This document shows, one piece after another, positions 8,212 to 15,865 of a DNA stretch of 40,038 nt. Position 1 is the stretch's first letter. Each line of letters starts with the position of its first letter. The DNA lies in the NCBI GenBank assembly GCA_036393835.1, contig DASWGI010000166.1:1-40038 (forward strand), written 5' to 3'. Both the position numbers and the translations under genes were made by a program. The notes under the pieces were generated by a model. The model was not told the origin of the DNA. It worked only from the letters and a program-made list of their open reading frames with translations, and did not search any database. This DNA comes from VBKO01 sp036393835 (GTDB lineage: Bacteria > Myxococcota > Myxococcia > Myxococcales > 40CM-4-68-19).

Positions 8212-8239
8212 TTGACACGGCGCCGCATCGCGTTACATG
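8212..8239 (+). promoter_or_regulatory. sigma-70-type promoter for the small coiled-coil gene
   Basis: TTGACA (8212-8217), a 16-base spacer and TACATG (8234-8239) lie 36 bases before the ATG at 8276. A good ribosome site, GGAGG, sits in the leader. It falls in the 93-base divergent gap shared with ppk. Confidence 0.7.
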
Positions 8240-8275
8240 GTGTCGCTCACGCAGTGCGTCAGGGGAGGCCTTTCG

Positions 8276-8581
8276 ATGTTCACGTCGGAGCAGGTGAAGC
8301 AGGCGTTCGGCACGGCCCAGGCGAAGGCGGCGGCGAAGGCGAAGGAGTTCGAGGCGGAGGCCCGCAAGGTCCTCGAGGCCCTCGGCGACCGCGCCCAGGC
8401 CGAGCTCAAGGTCCTCATCTCGGCCGCCAAGAGCGATACGCGCGACCGCATCGCGGACCTCGGCGCGGAGCTGGAGAAGCTGGGCCGCAAGGTCCAGGAG
8501 CTCGCCCGTACGCCGGTGCCGCCCAAGGATGCCGCGGCCGCCGAGTCCGGGCCGAACGGCGCGCAGGCGCCTGTAAACTAG
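8276..8581 (+). CDS. small alanine/lysine-rich helical (phasin-like) protein of unknown function
   Basis: 101 residues beginning MFTSEQVKQAFGTAQAKAAA. Nearly the whole protein is predicted helix with heptad-like spacing (AKEFEAEARKVLEALGDRAQ, RIADLGAELEKLGRKVQEL), then a flexible tail rich in Pro, Ala and Gly. Charge and repeat pattern resemble phasins, apolipophorin-like or histone-H1-like coiled-coil proteins, so it may coat a granule or nucleic acid; this is inference. GGAGG lies 7 bases before this ATG, which decides the start over an upstream in-frame ATG at 8237. It has its own strong promoter and is divergent from ppk. A tie to polyphosphate granules is an attractive but unproven idea. 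Confidence 0.75.
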   Translation: MFTSEQVKQAFGTAQAKAAAKAKEFEAEARKVLEALGDRAQAELKVLISAAKSDTRDRIADLGAELEKLGRKVQELARTPVPPKDAAAAESGPNGAQAPVN

Positions 8582-8659
8582 CGGTCCTACACGGGCGGAG
8601 CGCTGCCCACAGCGGTCCTTGTCCACCTTCACGGGCAACCGCTAGCTTGCCCGGGTGCT

Positions 8660-8677
8660 CGGGGCGTTCCCGCCCCG
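8660..8677 (+). terminator. GC hairpin after the coiled-coil gene
   Basis: CGGGGCG and CGCCCCG form a 7-bp stem with a 4-base loop in the 182-base gap before the transglycosylase gene. The following GGGTCTTCC is only weakly T-rich, so terminator function is possible but unproven. Confidence 0.35.
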
Positions 8678-8698
8678 GGTCTTCCGGCGGGGTGCAGC

Positions 8699-8767
8699 AT
8701 GGGCAACTTGCGCGCAGCCGTTCAGGATTCGCAGTTCCCGTCGCATCGGGAGAACCCGATCGGATGA
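8699..8767 (+). CDS. possible 22-codon upstream reading frame coupled to the transglycosylase gene
   Basis: ATG at 8699 opens a frame of 22 codons (MGNLRAAVQDSQFPSHRENP and two more) whose TGA overlaps the ATG of the next gene as ATGA. A GGGG precedes the start by 6 bases. Such overlaps usually mean coupled translation. It may be a leader peptide, or it may be chance: it has no homologue I can name. Confidence 0.3.
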   Translation: MGNLRAAVQDSQFPSHRENPIG

Positions 8768-9447
8768 TCGGCCGCCCCCGCGTCCGGACAACGCTGCTCG
8801 TCTGCCTCGGCCTGGTGCTCGCCGGGGCGGCCGCGGACGTGTGGGTGCTGGAGCGACCGACGCTCACCGCGGACCGCCAGCTCAAGGACCAGCCCGCGAA
8901 CGTCATGACGCAGGCCCAGTTGGAGGCGCTGCTGGTGCGCGTGGCGCCCTCGCTCCCGGCCGACATCCGCGTCAAGCTCGCCGAGGCGGTCCTCGCCGAG
9001 TCGGCGCGCGCCGGGTACGACCCGCTCTTCATCCTCGCCCTGGTCAGCGTGGAGAGCCGGTTCCGCCTCAAGGTGGCCAGCGAGCGCGGGGCCTACGGGC
9101 TCGTCCAACTCAAGCCCAGCACGTTCGCCTGGATCAGTGCACGGGAGCCCGACCTGGGCGGCGAGGACCTCGACGTGGCCGACGATCCGGTGGTCGACGT
9201 GCGGCTGGCGATCCGGTACTTCCGCTGGATCGAGCGTCGCTTCCGGACCCGCGACGAGGCGCTGATGGCCTACAACGCCGGCCCCAAGCGCATCAAGCAG
9301 TACCGCGGGCGGCTGAAGGACATCCCGGACACCTACAAGGAGTACCCGCGGCGCATCAAGCGGGAGCACGCGCGGTTCGTCCGCCTGGTGGGCGGCCACC
9401 CCGACACGCCCGATTCCGAGGTCCTGCTGGCTCGCGTGCAGCGCTGA
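8764..9447 (+). CDS. lytic transglycosylase, SLT family
   Basis: 227 residues. A hydrophobic N-terminal segment (TLLVCLGLVLAGAAADVWVL, residues 10-29) acts as signal or anchor, so the enzyme faces the periplasm and cleaves peptidoglycan glycan strands to 1,6-anhydro products. The SLT domain covers about residues 65-190: catalytic Glu97 in ALVSVESRF, the ERGAYGLVQLKPST segment corresponding to the usual ASSKGAMGLMQLMP, and the AYNAGP motif at 169-174. The start is the ATG overlapping the small upstream frame; GGGAG lies 10 bases before it. The next feature downstream is a hairpin of the dispersed family. Which transglycosylase subfamily this is cannot be settled by eye. Confidence 0.9.
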   Translation: MIGRPRVRTTLLVCLGLVLAGAAADVWVLERPTLTADRQLKDQPANVMTQAQLEALLVRVAPSLPADIRVKLAEAVLAESARAGYDPLFILALVSVESRFRLKVASERGAYGLVQLKPSTFAWISAREPDLGGEDLDVADDPVVDVRLAIRYFRWIERRFRTRDEALMAYNAGPKRIKQYRGRLKDIPDTYKEYPRRIKREHARFVRLVGGHPDTPDSEVLLARVQR

Positions 9448-9453
9448 GCAGTC

Positions 9454-9500
9454 GCCGCCGATTGGGCGGCGCTGTGCTTTTCAGCGCGCGTCGGTCTTCC
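9454..9500 (+). repeat. dispersed intergenic hairpin, copy A
   Basis: GCCGCC-GATT-GGGCGGC stem-loop followed by GCTGTGCTTTTCAGCGC, which forms a second stem (GCGCTG/CAGCGC). It starts 7 bases after the transglycosylase stop. It shares sequence, not only shape, with copies at 15772, 32322 and 35946. The T-run after the first stem fits a terminator for the upstream gene. Confidence 0.6.
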
Positions 9501-9524
9501 TCCCGCGGCGCGACCGGGGTCGGG

Positions 9525-9530
9525 TAGACT
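9525..9530 (+). promoter_or_regulatory. -10 box close to the M61 peptidase start
   Basis: TAGACT ends 9 bases before the ATG at 9540, leaving room for transcription to begin at or next to the start codon. No ribosome site is visible, consistent with a leaderless mRNA. No good -35 match was found. Confidence 0.4.
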
Positions 9531-9539
9531 GCCGCGCGC

Positions 9540-11336
9540 ATGTCGACCGCGTATGTCCTGAAGATCACGGAGCCCGAGGCGCGCCGCGCGGAGATCTCCC
9601 TGGAGGCGGACACCCGCGGCGCCGCGTCGATGGAAGCGCGGCTGCCGGTGTGGACCCCGGGCAGCTACCTGGTCCGGGAGCACCAGCGCCACGTGGACGG
9701 GCTGCGCGCGGTGGACCAGGACGGGCGGCCGCTCCCGGTGGAGAAGGTGGACAAGCACACCTGGCGGGTGGCCTCCGCGGGAGCGCGGCGGGTGCGGGTT
9801 ACGTACCGGCTCGGCTGCTTCGAGCTCACCGTGCGCACCAACCACGTCGATCCGACCCACGCCTTCCTCAATCCGGCGGCGGCGTGCGCCTTCTTCGTCG
9901 GCCGCGAAGGCGAGCCGTGCGCGGTGCGGACCGAGGCGCCGGCCGAGTGGCAGACCTGGGTGGCGCTCCCGCAGCGCGGCGGCGCTTTCCACGCGGAGGA
10001 CTACGACGAGCTGGCGGACAGCCCGTTCGAGATGGGACCGCTCACTTCGCACGCGCTCCACTCCTTCGCCGTGCAGGGCGTCCCGCACGAGCTGGTGGTG
10101 TGGGGCCGGGGCGACTTCGACGGGCGCCGCGTGGTCCCGGACGTCGCGAAGATCGGTGAGGCGCTCGCCGCCGTCTTCGGGGGGCTGCCGTTCAAGGACC
10201 GCTACCTCCTGCTCGTGCACCTCAACGACAAGGGCCGCGGCGGCCTGGAGCACCGGCGTTCGGCCGCGCTTCTCGTGCCGCGCTTCGCGTTCGTGCAGAA
10301 GAGCGCGTACGAGGATTTCCTGCTCCTCGTCGCGCACGAGTACTTCCACCTCTGGAACGTGAAGCGCGTGCGGCCGGCGGCGTTCACGCCCTACGACTGG
10401 ACCCGCGAGAACCACACCCGGCTGCTGTGGGCGATGGAGGGGCTCACCAGCACGTACGAGGTGCTCGCGCTGCGCCGGGCGGGCCTGATCACGCCGCAGC
10501 GGTTCCTGGAGATCTGGGGCGAGCGCCTGACCACCCTGCAGCGCACGCCCGGCAGGGTGCGGACGCCGCTCGCGCAGGCCTCGTACGACGCCTGGATCAA
10601 GCACTACCGGCCCGACGAGAGCACCGCCAACACGACCGTCTCCTACTACCTGAAGGGCAGCGTGGTCGGGTTCCTGCTGGATCTCGAGCTGCGGCGCCGC
10701 AGCGGAGGCAAGCGATCGCTGGACGATCTGGTGCGGCTCCTGTTCGAGCGTCACGGACGCCCGCCGGGCCTGCCGGAGGAGGGCGTGGAGAAGGCGGCGC
10801 TGGATCTGGTCCCCGGCCTGGAGGGGTGGTTCGACCGCGCTCTGCGCAGCGCCGACGAACTGGATGTGGACGCGGCGCTCGGAGGGGTGGGCCTGCGCCC
10901 GGTGGTCCGGCCGGCGTCGGGGCCCGAGGACAAGGGCGGCGCGGAGCAGAGCGCCAAGGAGCCCCCGCAGAACGGGGCGGCGCGCTCCTGGTTCGGCGCG
11001 CAGGCCAAGGAGCGGGGCGGAGTGCTCGAGGTGCAGTCGGTGGTGGAGGGTTCGCCCGCGCAGCAGGCCGGCATCGGAGCGGCAGACGAGATCGTCGCGC
11101 TGGACGGCTTCCGCACCGATCTGAAGCAACGGCTGGGCCGCGTTGCTCCGGGCCAGCAGGTCCGGCTCACCGTCTTCCGGATGGACGAGCTGCTCGACGT
11201 CCCCGTCCAGCTTGCCCCGGCCCCCCGCGATACGGTGGTGCTGACCCCCGATCCCCGCGCCTCCGACCAGCAAACCCGCCTCCGCACCTCCTGGCTCGGC
11301 TCTTCCTGGCCCGACCAACCAGCTGGACAGGGCTAA
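9540..11336 (+). CDS. M61 family peptidase (glycyl aminopeptidase type) with C-terminal PDZ domain
   Basis: 598 residues. Zinc metallopeptidase: HEYFH at 266-270 with Glu300 in LLWAMEGLTSTYE as third ligand, and the family's GGLEH substrate-recognition motif at 234-238. An N-terminal beta-sandwich (about 1-170; PVWTPGSYLVREHQRHVDGL) precedes the catalytic domain, and a PDZ domain covers about 490-575 (GVLEVQSVVEGSPAQQAGI, then ADEIVALDG). M61 enzymes of this kind remove N-terminal Gly or Ala from peptides. There is no clear signal peptide, so it is probably cytoplasmic. The final 25 residues (DQQTRLRTSWLG...) follow the PDZ domain with no recognisable fold. The stop codon sits just before a long palindromic repeat that may end the transcript. 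Confidence 0.92.
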   Translation: MSTAYVLKITEPEARRAEISLEADTRGAASMEARLPVWTPGSYLVREHQRHVDGLRAVDQDGRPLPVEKVDKHTWRVASAGARRVRVTYRLGCFELTVRTNHVDPTHAFLNPAAACAFFVGREGEPCAVRTEAPAEWQTWVALPQRGGAFHAEDYDELADSPFEMGPLTSHALHSFAVQGVPHELVVWGRGDFDGRRVVPDVAKIGEALAAVFGGLPFKDRYLLLVHLNDKGRGGLEHRRSAALLVPRFAFVQKSAYEDFLLLVAHEYFHLWNVKRVRPAAFTPYDWTRENHTRLLWAMEGLTSTYEVLALRRAGLITPQRFLEIWGERLTTLQRTPGRVRTPLAQASYDAWIKHYRPDESTANTTVSYYLKGSVVGFLLDLELRRRSGGKRSLDDLVRLLFERHGRPPGLPEEGVEKAALDLVPGLEGWFDRALRSADELDVDAALGGVGLRPVVRPASGPEDKGGAEQSAKEPPQNGAARSWFGAQAKERGGVLEVQSVVEGSPAQQAGIGAADEIVALDGFRTDLKQRLGRVAPGQQVRLTVFRMDELLDVPVQLAPAPRDTVVLTPDPRASDQQTRLRTSWLGSSWPDQPAGQG

Positions 11337-11342
11337 AAACGA

Positions 11343-11416
11343 ACGCGGAGGCGCTGAGGCGCGGAGAATTCTTCGTCTTCCAACCAGACGTCCTCCGCGT
11401 CTCCGCGCCTCCGCGT
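11343..11416 (+). repeat. long-arm GC palindrome E1
   Basis: Left arm ACGCGGAGGCGCTGAGGCGC (to 11366) pairs with a right arm at 11393-11416 (CTCCGCGTCTCCGCGCCTCC...), giving about 24 paired bases with few mismatches around a 26-base loop. A/T runs flank it (AAAAAC before, CTTTTTG after), the classic layout of a bidirectional terminator. The arms match those of the element at 20875-20948 in swapped orientation. Confidence 0.75.
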
Positions 11417-11471
11417 TGTGCTTTTTGTCTCCTCGTTGCGCGCCGTACTCGAGGCGGGTAGAGAGTGCGGC

Positions 11472-12104
11472 GTGCGGGTCACCGAGATCTTCGAGAGCAT
11501 CCAAGGGGAATCGACGCATGCGGGGAAGCCCTGCGTGTTCGTCCGGTTCACCGGCTGCGACCTGCGCTGCCAGTACTGCGACACCGCCTACGCGTTCCAC
11601 GGGGGCACCGAGATGAGCCGCGCCGAGGTCCTGGAGCGGGTCGCCGGGCATTCCGCGCGCTTCGTGTGCCTCACCGGCGGCGAGCCGTCGCTGCAGAAGG
11701 AGCTGCCCCAGCTGGCGCAGGAGCTGCTCGATCGCGGGTACGAGGTCTCGATGGAGACGCACGGGCAGAGGCCGCTCGACCGCATCCCGCCCGGCGTGAA
11801 GAAGATCGTCGACCTGAAGACGCCCGGGTCGCGCGAGCCGCACGCCGACTTCCGCGAGCTCGAGCGCCTGGGGCCCGGCGACGAGCTGAAGGTGGTGGTC
11901 TGCGACGAGGCCGACTTCCGCTGGGCGGTGCGCGTGATCGACCAGCTGGGGCTCTGGACGCGCGTGCCAGTACTCTTCTCGCCCAGCTTCGGCCAGGTGG
12001 CGCCGCGGGACCTCGCCCGCTGGCTGCTGGAGAGCGGGCGGCCCGCGCGGCTGCAGCTCCAGCTGCACAAGCTGATCTGGGGCCCCGAGGCGCGCGGTGT
12101 CTGA
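11472..12104 (+). CDS. queE: 7-carboxy-7-deazaguanine synthase
   Basis: 210 residues. Radical-SAM enzyme that converts 6-carboxytetrahydropterin to 7-carboxy-7-deazaguanine in preQ0/queuosine synthesis. The opening VTEIFESIQGES is diagnostic, followed by the cluster-binding C29xxxC33xxC36 (GCDLRCQYCD) and the SAM-binding LTGGEPSLQ. The GTG at 11472 is chosen because it gives the normal QueE N-terminus. A longer frame from 11418 would begin inside a palindromic repeat. A weak purine stretch precedes the start. It is followed 12 bases later by a PhzF-like gene and then folE2, which makes the pathway's first intermediate; queD is elsewhere in the window. Confidence 0.93.
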   Translation: MRVTEIFESIQGESTHAGKPCVFVRFTGCDLRCQYCDTAYAFHGGTEMSRAEVLERVAGHSARFVCLTGGEPSLQKELPQLAQELLDRGYEVSMETHGQRPLDRIPPGVKKIVDLKTPGSREPHADFRELERLGPGDELKVVVCDEADFRWAVRVIDQLGLWTRVPVLFSPSFGQVAPRDLARWLLESGRPARLQLQLHKLIWGPEARGV

Positions 12105-12116
12105 TCGGGAGCGCCG

Positions 12117-13019
12117 GTGAAGCGGCCCTGCTACGTGGTGGACGCGTTCTCCGGGCGCCCGCTCGCCGGCAATTCGGCAGGGGTCGTCCTCGACGCTCGC
12201 GACCTCGTGACGGCGGAGCTGCAGCGCATCGCCGAGGAGCTGAAGCACGCCGAGACCGCCTTCCCGCTGCCCGCGCGCGAGCCCCAGGCCGCCTTCCACC
12301 TGCGCTGGTTCACCCCGTTCTCCGAGGTGCGCTTCTGCGGGCACGCGACGCTCGCCGCATTGCACGTGCTCGTCGAGGAGGCGCAGCGCATCCGCGTCCC
12401 GGCGCACGGCACCACCCGGGTCTCGTTCACCTGCAAGGCTGGCCTGCTCCGCGCCGAGCTGTCGCGGCAGGACGGCAAGCTGCGCGCCCTCTTCGAGACG
12501 CCGCCGGCCCGATTCGAGCAGCAGCTCGTGGACGGTGCGCTGCTCGCGGCGCTGAACCTCGTCCCGGAGCTGCTCGATCCGAAGCTCTTGCCGCACCGCG
12601 CGCTCTCGGAGGAGGGGAACCTCTACCTGTGCCTGCGCGACCGGGCGGCGCTGGCCGGGGTCCGCGGCGACGCGGGCGCGTTGCCTGCCCTCGCAGAGCG
12701 GCTGGGCGTGGTCGGGTTCGTCCCGTTCGCGCTGTCACCGAAGCCCGGAGTGGATGCCGCGCTGCGCGCCATCTTCGCCGACCACGGCGTGTCCGAGGAT
12801 CCGGTGACCGGCAGCGCCTCCGGCCACCTCGCGCTCCTCCTGCAGCAGCTCGTCCCCGCCGAGGTCCCGCGCAAGCTGGTCTTCACCCAGGGCGACGAGC
12901 TGGGCCGCCCCGGCCGGATCGAGATCGAGCTCCGCCCCGAATCGAACCCCTCCGACCTCCGCGCCTGGATCACCGGCCTTGCCACCGTCATTCTCCGCGG
13001 CGAACTGGACCTGCCATGA
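12117..13019 (+). CDS. PhzF-family isomerase/epimerase-like protein
   Basis: 300 residues, the family's usual length. Motifs: DAFSGRPLAGNSAGVV at 9-24, the likely catalytic Glu46 in HAETAFPL, FCGHATLAA and EDPVTGSASG. PhzF-type proteins have two similar halves of diaminopimelate-epimerase fold and isomerise small molecules; in phenazine makers the substrate is dihydro-3-hydroxyanthranilate. No other phenazine genes are present, so the substrate here is unknown. GTG start with GGGAG 5 bases upstream. It sits between queE and folE2 on the same strand and is probably co-transcribed with queE, which hints at but does not prove a pterin or deazapurine link. Its last bases touch the next palindromic repeat. 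Confidence 0.88.
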   Translation: MKRPCYVVDAFSGRPLAGNSAGVVLDARDLVTAELQRIAEELKHAETAFPLPAREPQAAFHLRWFTPFSEVRFCGHATLAALHVLVEEAQRIRVPAHGTTRVSFTCKAGLLRAELSRQDGKLRALFETPPARFEQQLVDGALLAALNLVPELLDPKLLPHRALSEEGNLYLCLRDRAALAGVRGDAGALPALAERLGVVGFVPFALSPKPGVDAALRAIFADHGVSEDPVTGSASGHLALLLQQLVPAEVPRKLVFTQGDELGRPGRIEIELRPESNPSDLRAWITGLATVILRGELDLP

Positions 13020-13023
13020 AAAA

Positions 13024-13114
13024 CGGTTTCACGCAGAGAGCGCAGAGCACGCGAAGGGAGAAAGCCAAAGAATCCCCTTCCAAGGGCCACCCTCCGCGCC
13101 CTCTGCGTGAGACC
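13024..13114 (+). repeat. long-arm palindrome E2
   Basis: GGTTTCACGCAGAGAGCGCA (from 13024) is complementary, with few mismatches, to CTCCGCGCCCTCTGCGTGAG (to 13111). Inside, GAAGGG faces CCCTTC. The sequence belongs to the same general type as E1 and E3 (alternating GCGGAG / GCAGAG steps) but differs in detail. It fills the gap between the PhzF gene and folE2, probably as a terminator or attenuator. Confidence 0.65.
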
Positions 13115-13171
13115 GAAGCGAGTCGTTCGCGACCCGTTCCCGAATCGGCTCTTGTACGGGAGCTGCGGGAT

Positions 13172-13963
13172 GTGCACAGCGAGAAGGATGGGCGGAAGCT
13201 TTCCCTGGAGAGGGCCGGGGTGAAGGGCCTGCGGTACCCGATCTGCGTGCTGGACCGGGTGAGCGGGAAGCAGCACACGGTGGCGGAGATCGACATGAGC
13301 GTGTCGCTCCCGCACCGGCGGCGCGGAGCGCACATGAGCCGGTTCGTCGAGTTGCTCAACCGGCACCGCCGCGAGATCGACATCCGCCGCTTCCGCGCGC
13401 TCTGCGCCGAGCTGCGCCGCGACCACGACGCCACCGCTGCCCACGTCACCGTGCGCTTCCCCTACTTCATCGAGAAGCGCGCTCCGGTGAGCGGCGCAAA
13501 AGGCCTCGTCGACTACTCCTGCACCTACGGCGCCAGCGTGACCGCGGGCGCCGACGAGCTGTGGGTGGCGGTCGAGGTGCCGGTGACCAGCCTCTGCCCG
13601 TGCAGCAAGGCGATCAGTCGCCACGGGGCGCACAACCAGCGCAGCCTGGTGCGGGTCAAGGTCTGGTTCGCGCGCTTCTTCTGGCTGGAGGACCTGATCG
13701 CCCTGATCGAGGAGAGCGCGTCCTGCGACCTCTACGCGCTGCTCAAGCGCCCGGACGAGAAGTGGGTCACCGAGCGCGCCTACCAGCGGCCCCGGTTCGT
13801 GGAGGACCTGGTCCGGGAGGTGGGCACCCGCCTGCGCCGGGACCGGAGCTTCCCCCGCTGGGAGGTCGAGGCGGAGAGCTTCGAGTCCATCCACGCGCAC
13901 AGCGCGTATGCGCGCTTGTCCTACCCCGGTGCCACGCGCGGCGGAAACGACGGAGAATCTTGA
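13172..13963 (+). CDS. folE2: GTP cyclohydrolase I, FolE2 (type IB)
   Basis: 263 residues. Converts GTP to 7,8-dihydroneopterin triphosphate, the entry to both folate and queuosine pathways. The sequence follows the FolE2 family from end to end: HSEKDGRKLSLERAGVKGLR, RGAHMSRFVELLNRH, the active-site PVTSLCPCSKAIS (Cys142/Cys144), YGAHNQR-like HGAHNQR, LLKRPDEKWVTERAY and ESFESIHAHSAYA. FolE2 enzymes can use metals other than zinc, often an advantage under zinc shortage. The GTG at 13172 has GGGAG 9 bases upstream and gives the normal length; a longer open frame to 13016 would translate the palindrome and is rejected. Its pairing with queE suggests a queuosine role. Confidence 0.93.
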   Translation: MHSEKDGRKLSLERAGVKGLRYPICVLDRVSGKQHTVAEIDMSVSLPHRRRGAHMSRFVELLNRHRREIDIRRFRALCAELRRDHDATAAHVTVRFPYFIEKRAPVSGAKGLVDYSCTYGASVTAGADELWVAVEVPVTSLCPCSKAISRHGAHNQRSLVRVKVWFARFFWLEDLIALIEESASCDLYALLKRPDEKWVTERAYQRPRFVEDLVREVGTRLRRDRSFPRWEVEAESFESIHAHSAYARLSYPGATRGGNDGES

Positions 13964-13994
13964 CCGGGCGGGCGTTTGCAGCGACCCTCCTGGC

Positions 13995-14570
13995 ATGATG
14001 CCGACCTTGTTGCTCGCCGCGTCCGTCTTCCTGAACGGCGTCAACATCGATGGCGTGCGCGGGCAGAACTTCGAGAAGTGCCGCGCGGTGCGCATCGACG
14101 ACAAGGGCAACCTCCACCTCGACTGCCCCGGGTACCAGGTGGAAAACGCCGGCGGGTCGGCCGCGGCGCCGGTGGTGCTCCCCACCATCCCGGTGGCGGG
14201 CGCGAGCGTGGTTCCGCCCAGCCTGGCCAAGCACTACTTCCTGGTCACCGAGCAGAGCGACGGCGCGGCCGCCCAGTACGACGTCGACCTGTACGTGAAC
14301 TCCAAGTGGGTGCGGAAGGTCCGCAGCGGAGACGAGCAGATCGTGCTGGACATCACCCGGTTCCTCTCGCCGGGTCCCAACAAGCTCCTCTTCGCGGCCA
14401 CCAAGCGGGCGCCCAAGGCGGGGGCGGCGACCAGCTTCGTGCGGTTCACCGTCGGCGAAGGCGAGTCGTCCGGGGCGCAGGTCCTGATCGACAACCCTCT
14501 GCTCGAGTGCAAGCGCACCGCGGCGGAGACCGACAACGTGAACGAGGAGTTCACGGTGCAGGCGCGCTGA
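13995..14570 (+). CDS. exported or surface protein of unknown function
   Basis: 191 residues, start ATG at 13995 (a second ATG follows directly). MMPTLLLAASVFLNGVNIDG is a short hydrophobic N-terminus that could be a signal sequence. The rest is soluble and beta-rich: FEKCRAVRIDDKGNLHLDCP, YFLVTEQSDGAAAQYDVDLY, then IVLDITRFLSPGPNKLLFAA. Cysteines in FEKC, LDCP and LLECK may form disulfides. I do not recognise the family. It is followed with one-base overlap (TGATG) by the TPR gene, so the two are translationally coupled and may act together at the cell envelope. Confidence 0.75.
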   Translation: MMPTLLLAASVFLNGVNIDGVRGQNFEKCRAVRIDDKGNLHLDCPGYQVENAGGSAAAPVVLPTIPVAGASVVPPSLAKHYFLVTEQSDGAAAQYDVDLYVNSKWVRKVRSGDEQIVLDITRFLSPGPNKLLFAATKRAPKAGAATSFVRFTVGEGESSGAQVLIDNPLLECKRTAAETDNVNEEFTVQAR

Positions 14571-15769
14571 TGCTGCGGGAGGATCCCGAGCGGACGCACG
14601 TCCAGGCGCGGCGGGAAGAGATCGTCACCATCTACGAGTCCGCCAACCAGCCGCTGGTCCAGACGCCCGGACGCACGGCGCAGGCGGCGCAAGCGGCCAT
14701 CATCGCCCTGCGCGCGGGGCGCGCGTTCGAGGTCCTGGTGGTGCTCACCTTCGCCGAGTCGCGGGAGAACGTGGTCTATGCGCCCGACGCGCCGGTGCCG
14801 CAGACGCAGCTGCAGCAGGCGGTCGACGAGGCGCTCAACTTCGCCGAGAGCATGGGGTTCATCCTGGAGAGCGGCTGGGCGGGGCTCGACCTGCGGCAGA
14901 AAGACGAGATCATGAGGCGCATGAGCGCGTTCCAGCCGCCGCAGCCCAAGCAGATCGAGCCGCTTCCCGAGCGGCCGAAGGCGGCCGATGCGCTCTCCGC
15001 GGTCGCGCGGCTCTTCGCCGCCTTCGCGCTGCTGCTGTTCGCCGCGGGCTCCGTGGCCTGCAGCGGCGTGAGCGCCGAGCAGCGCCGCCGGAGCGCCGAG
15101 ATCCACTACGACCTGGGGACGAACCTGCTCCAGAACGGCGACGTGCAGGGCGCTCTGAAGGAGTACCTGGAGGCGGAGAAGGAGGACGAGGACCTGCCGC
15201 AGACGCACAACGCGCTGGGTCTCCTCTACGCCTACTCCCTGGCCCGCCCGCAGGAGGCGGAGGAGCACTTCAAAAAGGCGATCGCGCTGGACAAGGACTT
15301 CTCCGAGGCGCGCAACAACCTGGGAACGTTCTACGTGGCGCGGGGGCGATTCGCCGAGGCCGTCCCGCAATTCGAGCGGGCGCTGGGCAATCCGCTCTAC
15401 CGCGACCGGATGATCGCCGAGACCAACCTGGGCTGGGCGCTGTACAAGACCGGCCAGCCGGAGAAGGGGATGCGGCGCATCGAGGCCGCCCTGGCGCTCG
15501 CGCCCAAGTACTGCCTGGGATGGCGGCAGCTCGGCACCATCCACGCCGAGCGCGGCGAGCTGCAGGCCGCCAGCGACGCGTTCGCCAAATATGCGGCGTC
15601 CTGCCCCGACACCGCCGACGCGCACCTCCAGTCCGGGAAGATCCTCGCCCGTCAGACGCGGGCCGCCGAGGCCCGGGTCGCCTTCCAGCGCTGCGCGGGC
15701 TCGAAGGACGAGCGCGAATCGAACGTGGCCAAGGAGTGCCAGCGCTTGCTGCGCGAGCTCACGCCCTAG
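14570..15769 (+). CDS. fused N-domain plus TPR lipoprotein-like protein (Tgl/PilF-like)
   Basis: 399 residues in one open frame. Residues 1-120 form an unrecognised cytoplasmic-looking domain (TAQAAQAAIIALRAGRAFEV; FAESMGFILESGWAGLDL). Residues 144-164 look like a lipoprotein signal (ARLFAAFALLLFAAGSVACS, Cys164), and about 170-399 hold at least five TPR units (HYDLGTNLLQNGDVQGALKE; HNALGLLYAYSLARPQEAEE; ARNNLGTFYVARGRFAEAVP). The TPR part resembles Tgl/PilF/PilW, outer-membrane lipoproteins that assemble the type IV pilus secretin. A lipobox in mid-protein is odd: either a real two-part membrane protein or two products, the second from an internal start such as ATG at 14912 or 14921. No frameshift is evident. 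It overlaps the preceding gene by one base. Confidence 0.8.
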   Translation: MLREDPERTHVQARREEIVTIYESANQPLVQTPGRTAQAAQAAIIALRAGRAFEVLVVLTFAESRENVVYAPDAPVPQTQLQQAVDEALNFAESMGFILESGWAGLDLRQKDEIMRRMSAFQPPQPKQIEPLPERPKAADALSAVARLFAAFALLLFAAGSVACSGVSAEQRRRSAEIHYDLGTNLLQNGDVQGALKEYLEAEKEDEDLPQTHNALGLLYAYSLARPQEAEEHFKKAIALDKDFSEARNNLGTFYVARGRFAEAVPQFERALGNPLYRDRMIAETNLGWALYKTGQPEKGMRRIEAALALAPKYCLGWRQLGTIHAERGELQAASDAFAKYAASCPDTADAHLQSGKILARQTRAAEARVAFQRCAGSKDERESNVAKECQRLLRELTP

Positions 15770-15771
15770 CC

Positions 15772-15822
15772 ACCGCCTCCAGGGCGGCGCTACGCTTTTC
15801 AGAGCGCGGACGTTCTGGGATA
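15772..15822 (+). repeat. dispersed intergenic hairpin, copy B
   Basis: CCGCC-TCCA-GGGCGG, then GCGCTACGCTTTTCAGAGCGC and TTCTGGGAT. It starts 3 bases after the TPR gene stop. The tail TTCTGGGAT is identical to that of copy C at 32322, showing relatedness beyond the stems. Confidence 0.6.
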
Positions 15823-15853
15823 GGTCACGGCCCCCTTTGGGCGGACTTGCGAC

Positions 15854-15859
15854 TACATT
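15854..15859 (+). promoter_or_regulatory. -10 box close to recO start
   Basis: TACATT lies 6 bases before the GTG at 15866 with no ribosome site between them, the layout of a leaderless mRNA. The -35 region is not convincing. Confidence 0.45.
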
Positions 15860-15865
15860 GGGCGC

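Noticed and set aside
9333..12596. Minus-strand open frame of about 1090 codons
   Set aside because: It runs antisense to the transglycosylase, M61, queE and phzF-like genes, which all have clear motifs; the product is Arg/Leu/Glu-rich without domains.
13172..13963. QueF (preQ0 reductase) for this gene, given the neighbouring queE
   Set aside because: The sequence follows FolE2 along its whole length (HMSRFVELLNRH, SLCPCSKAIS, LLKRPDEKWVTE, ESFESIHAHSAYA), which QueF does not.
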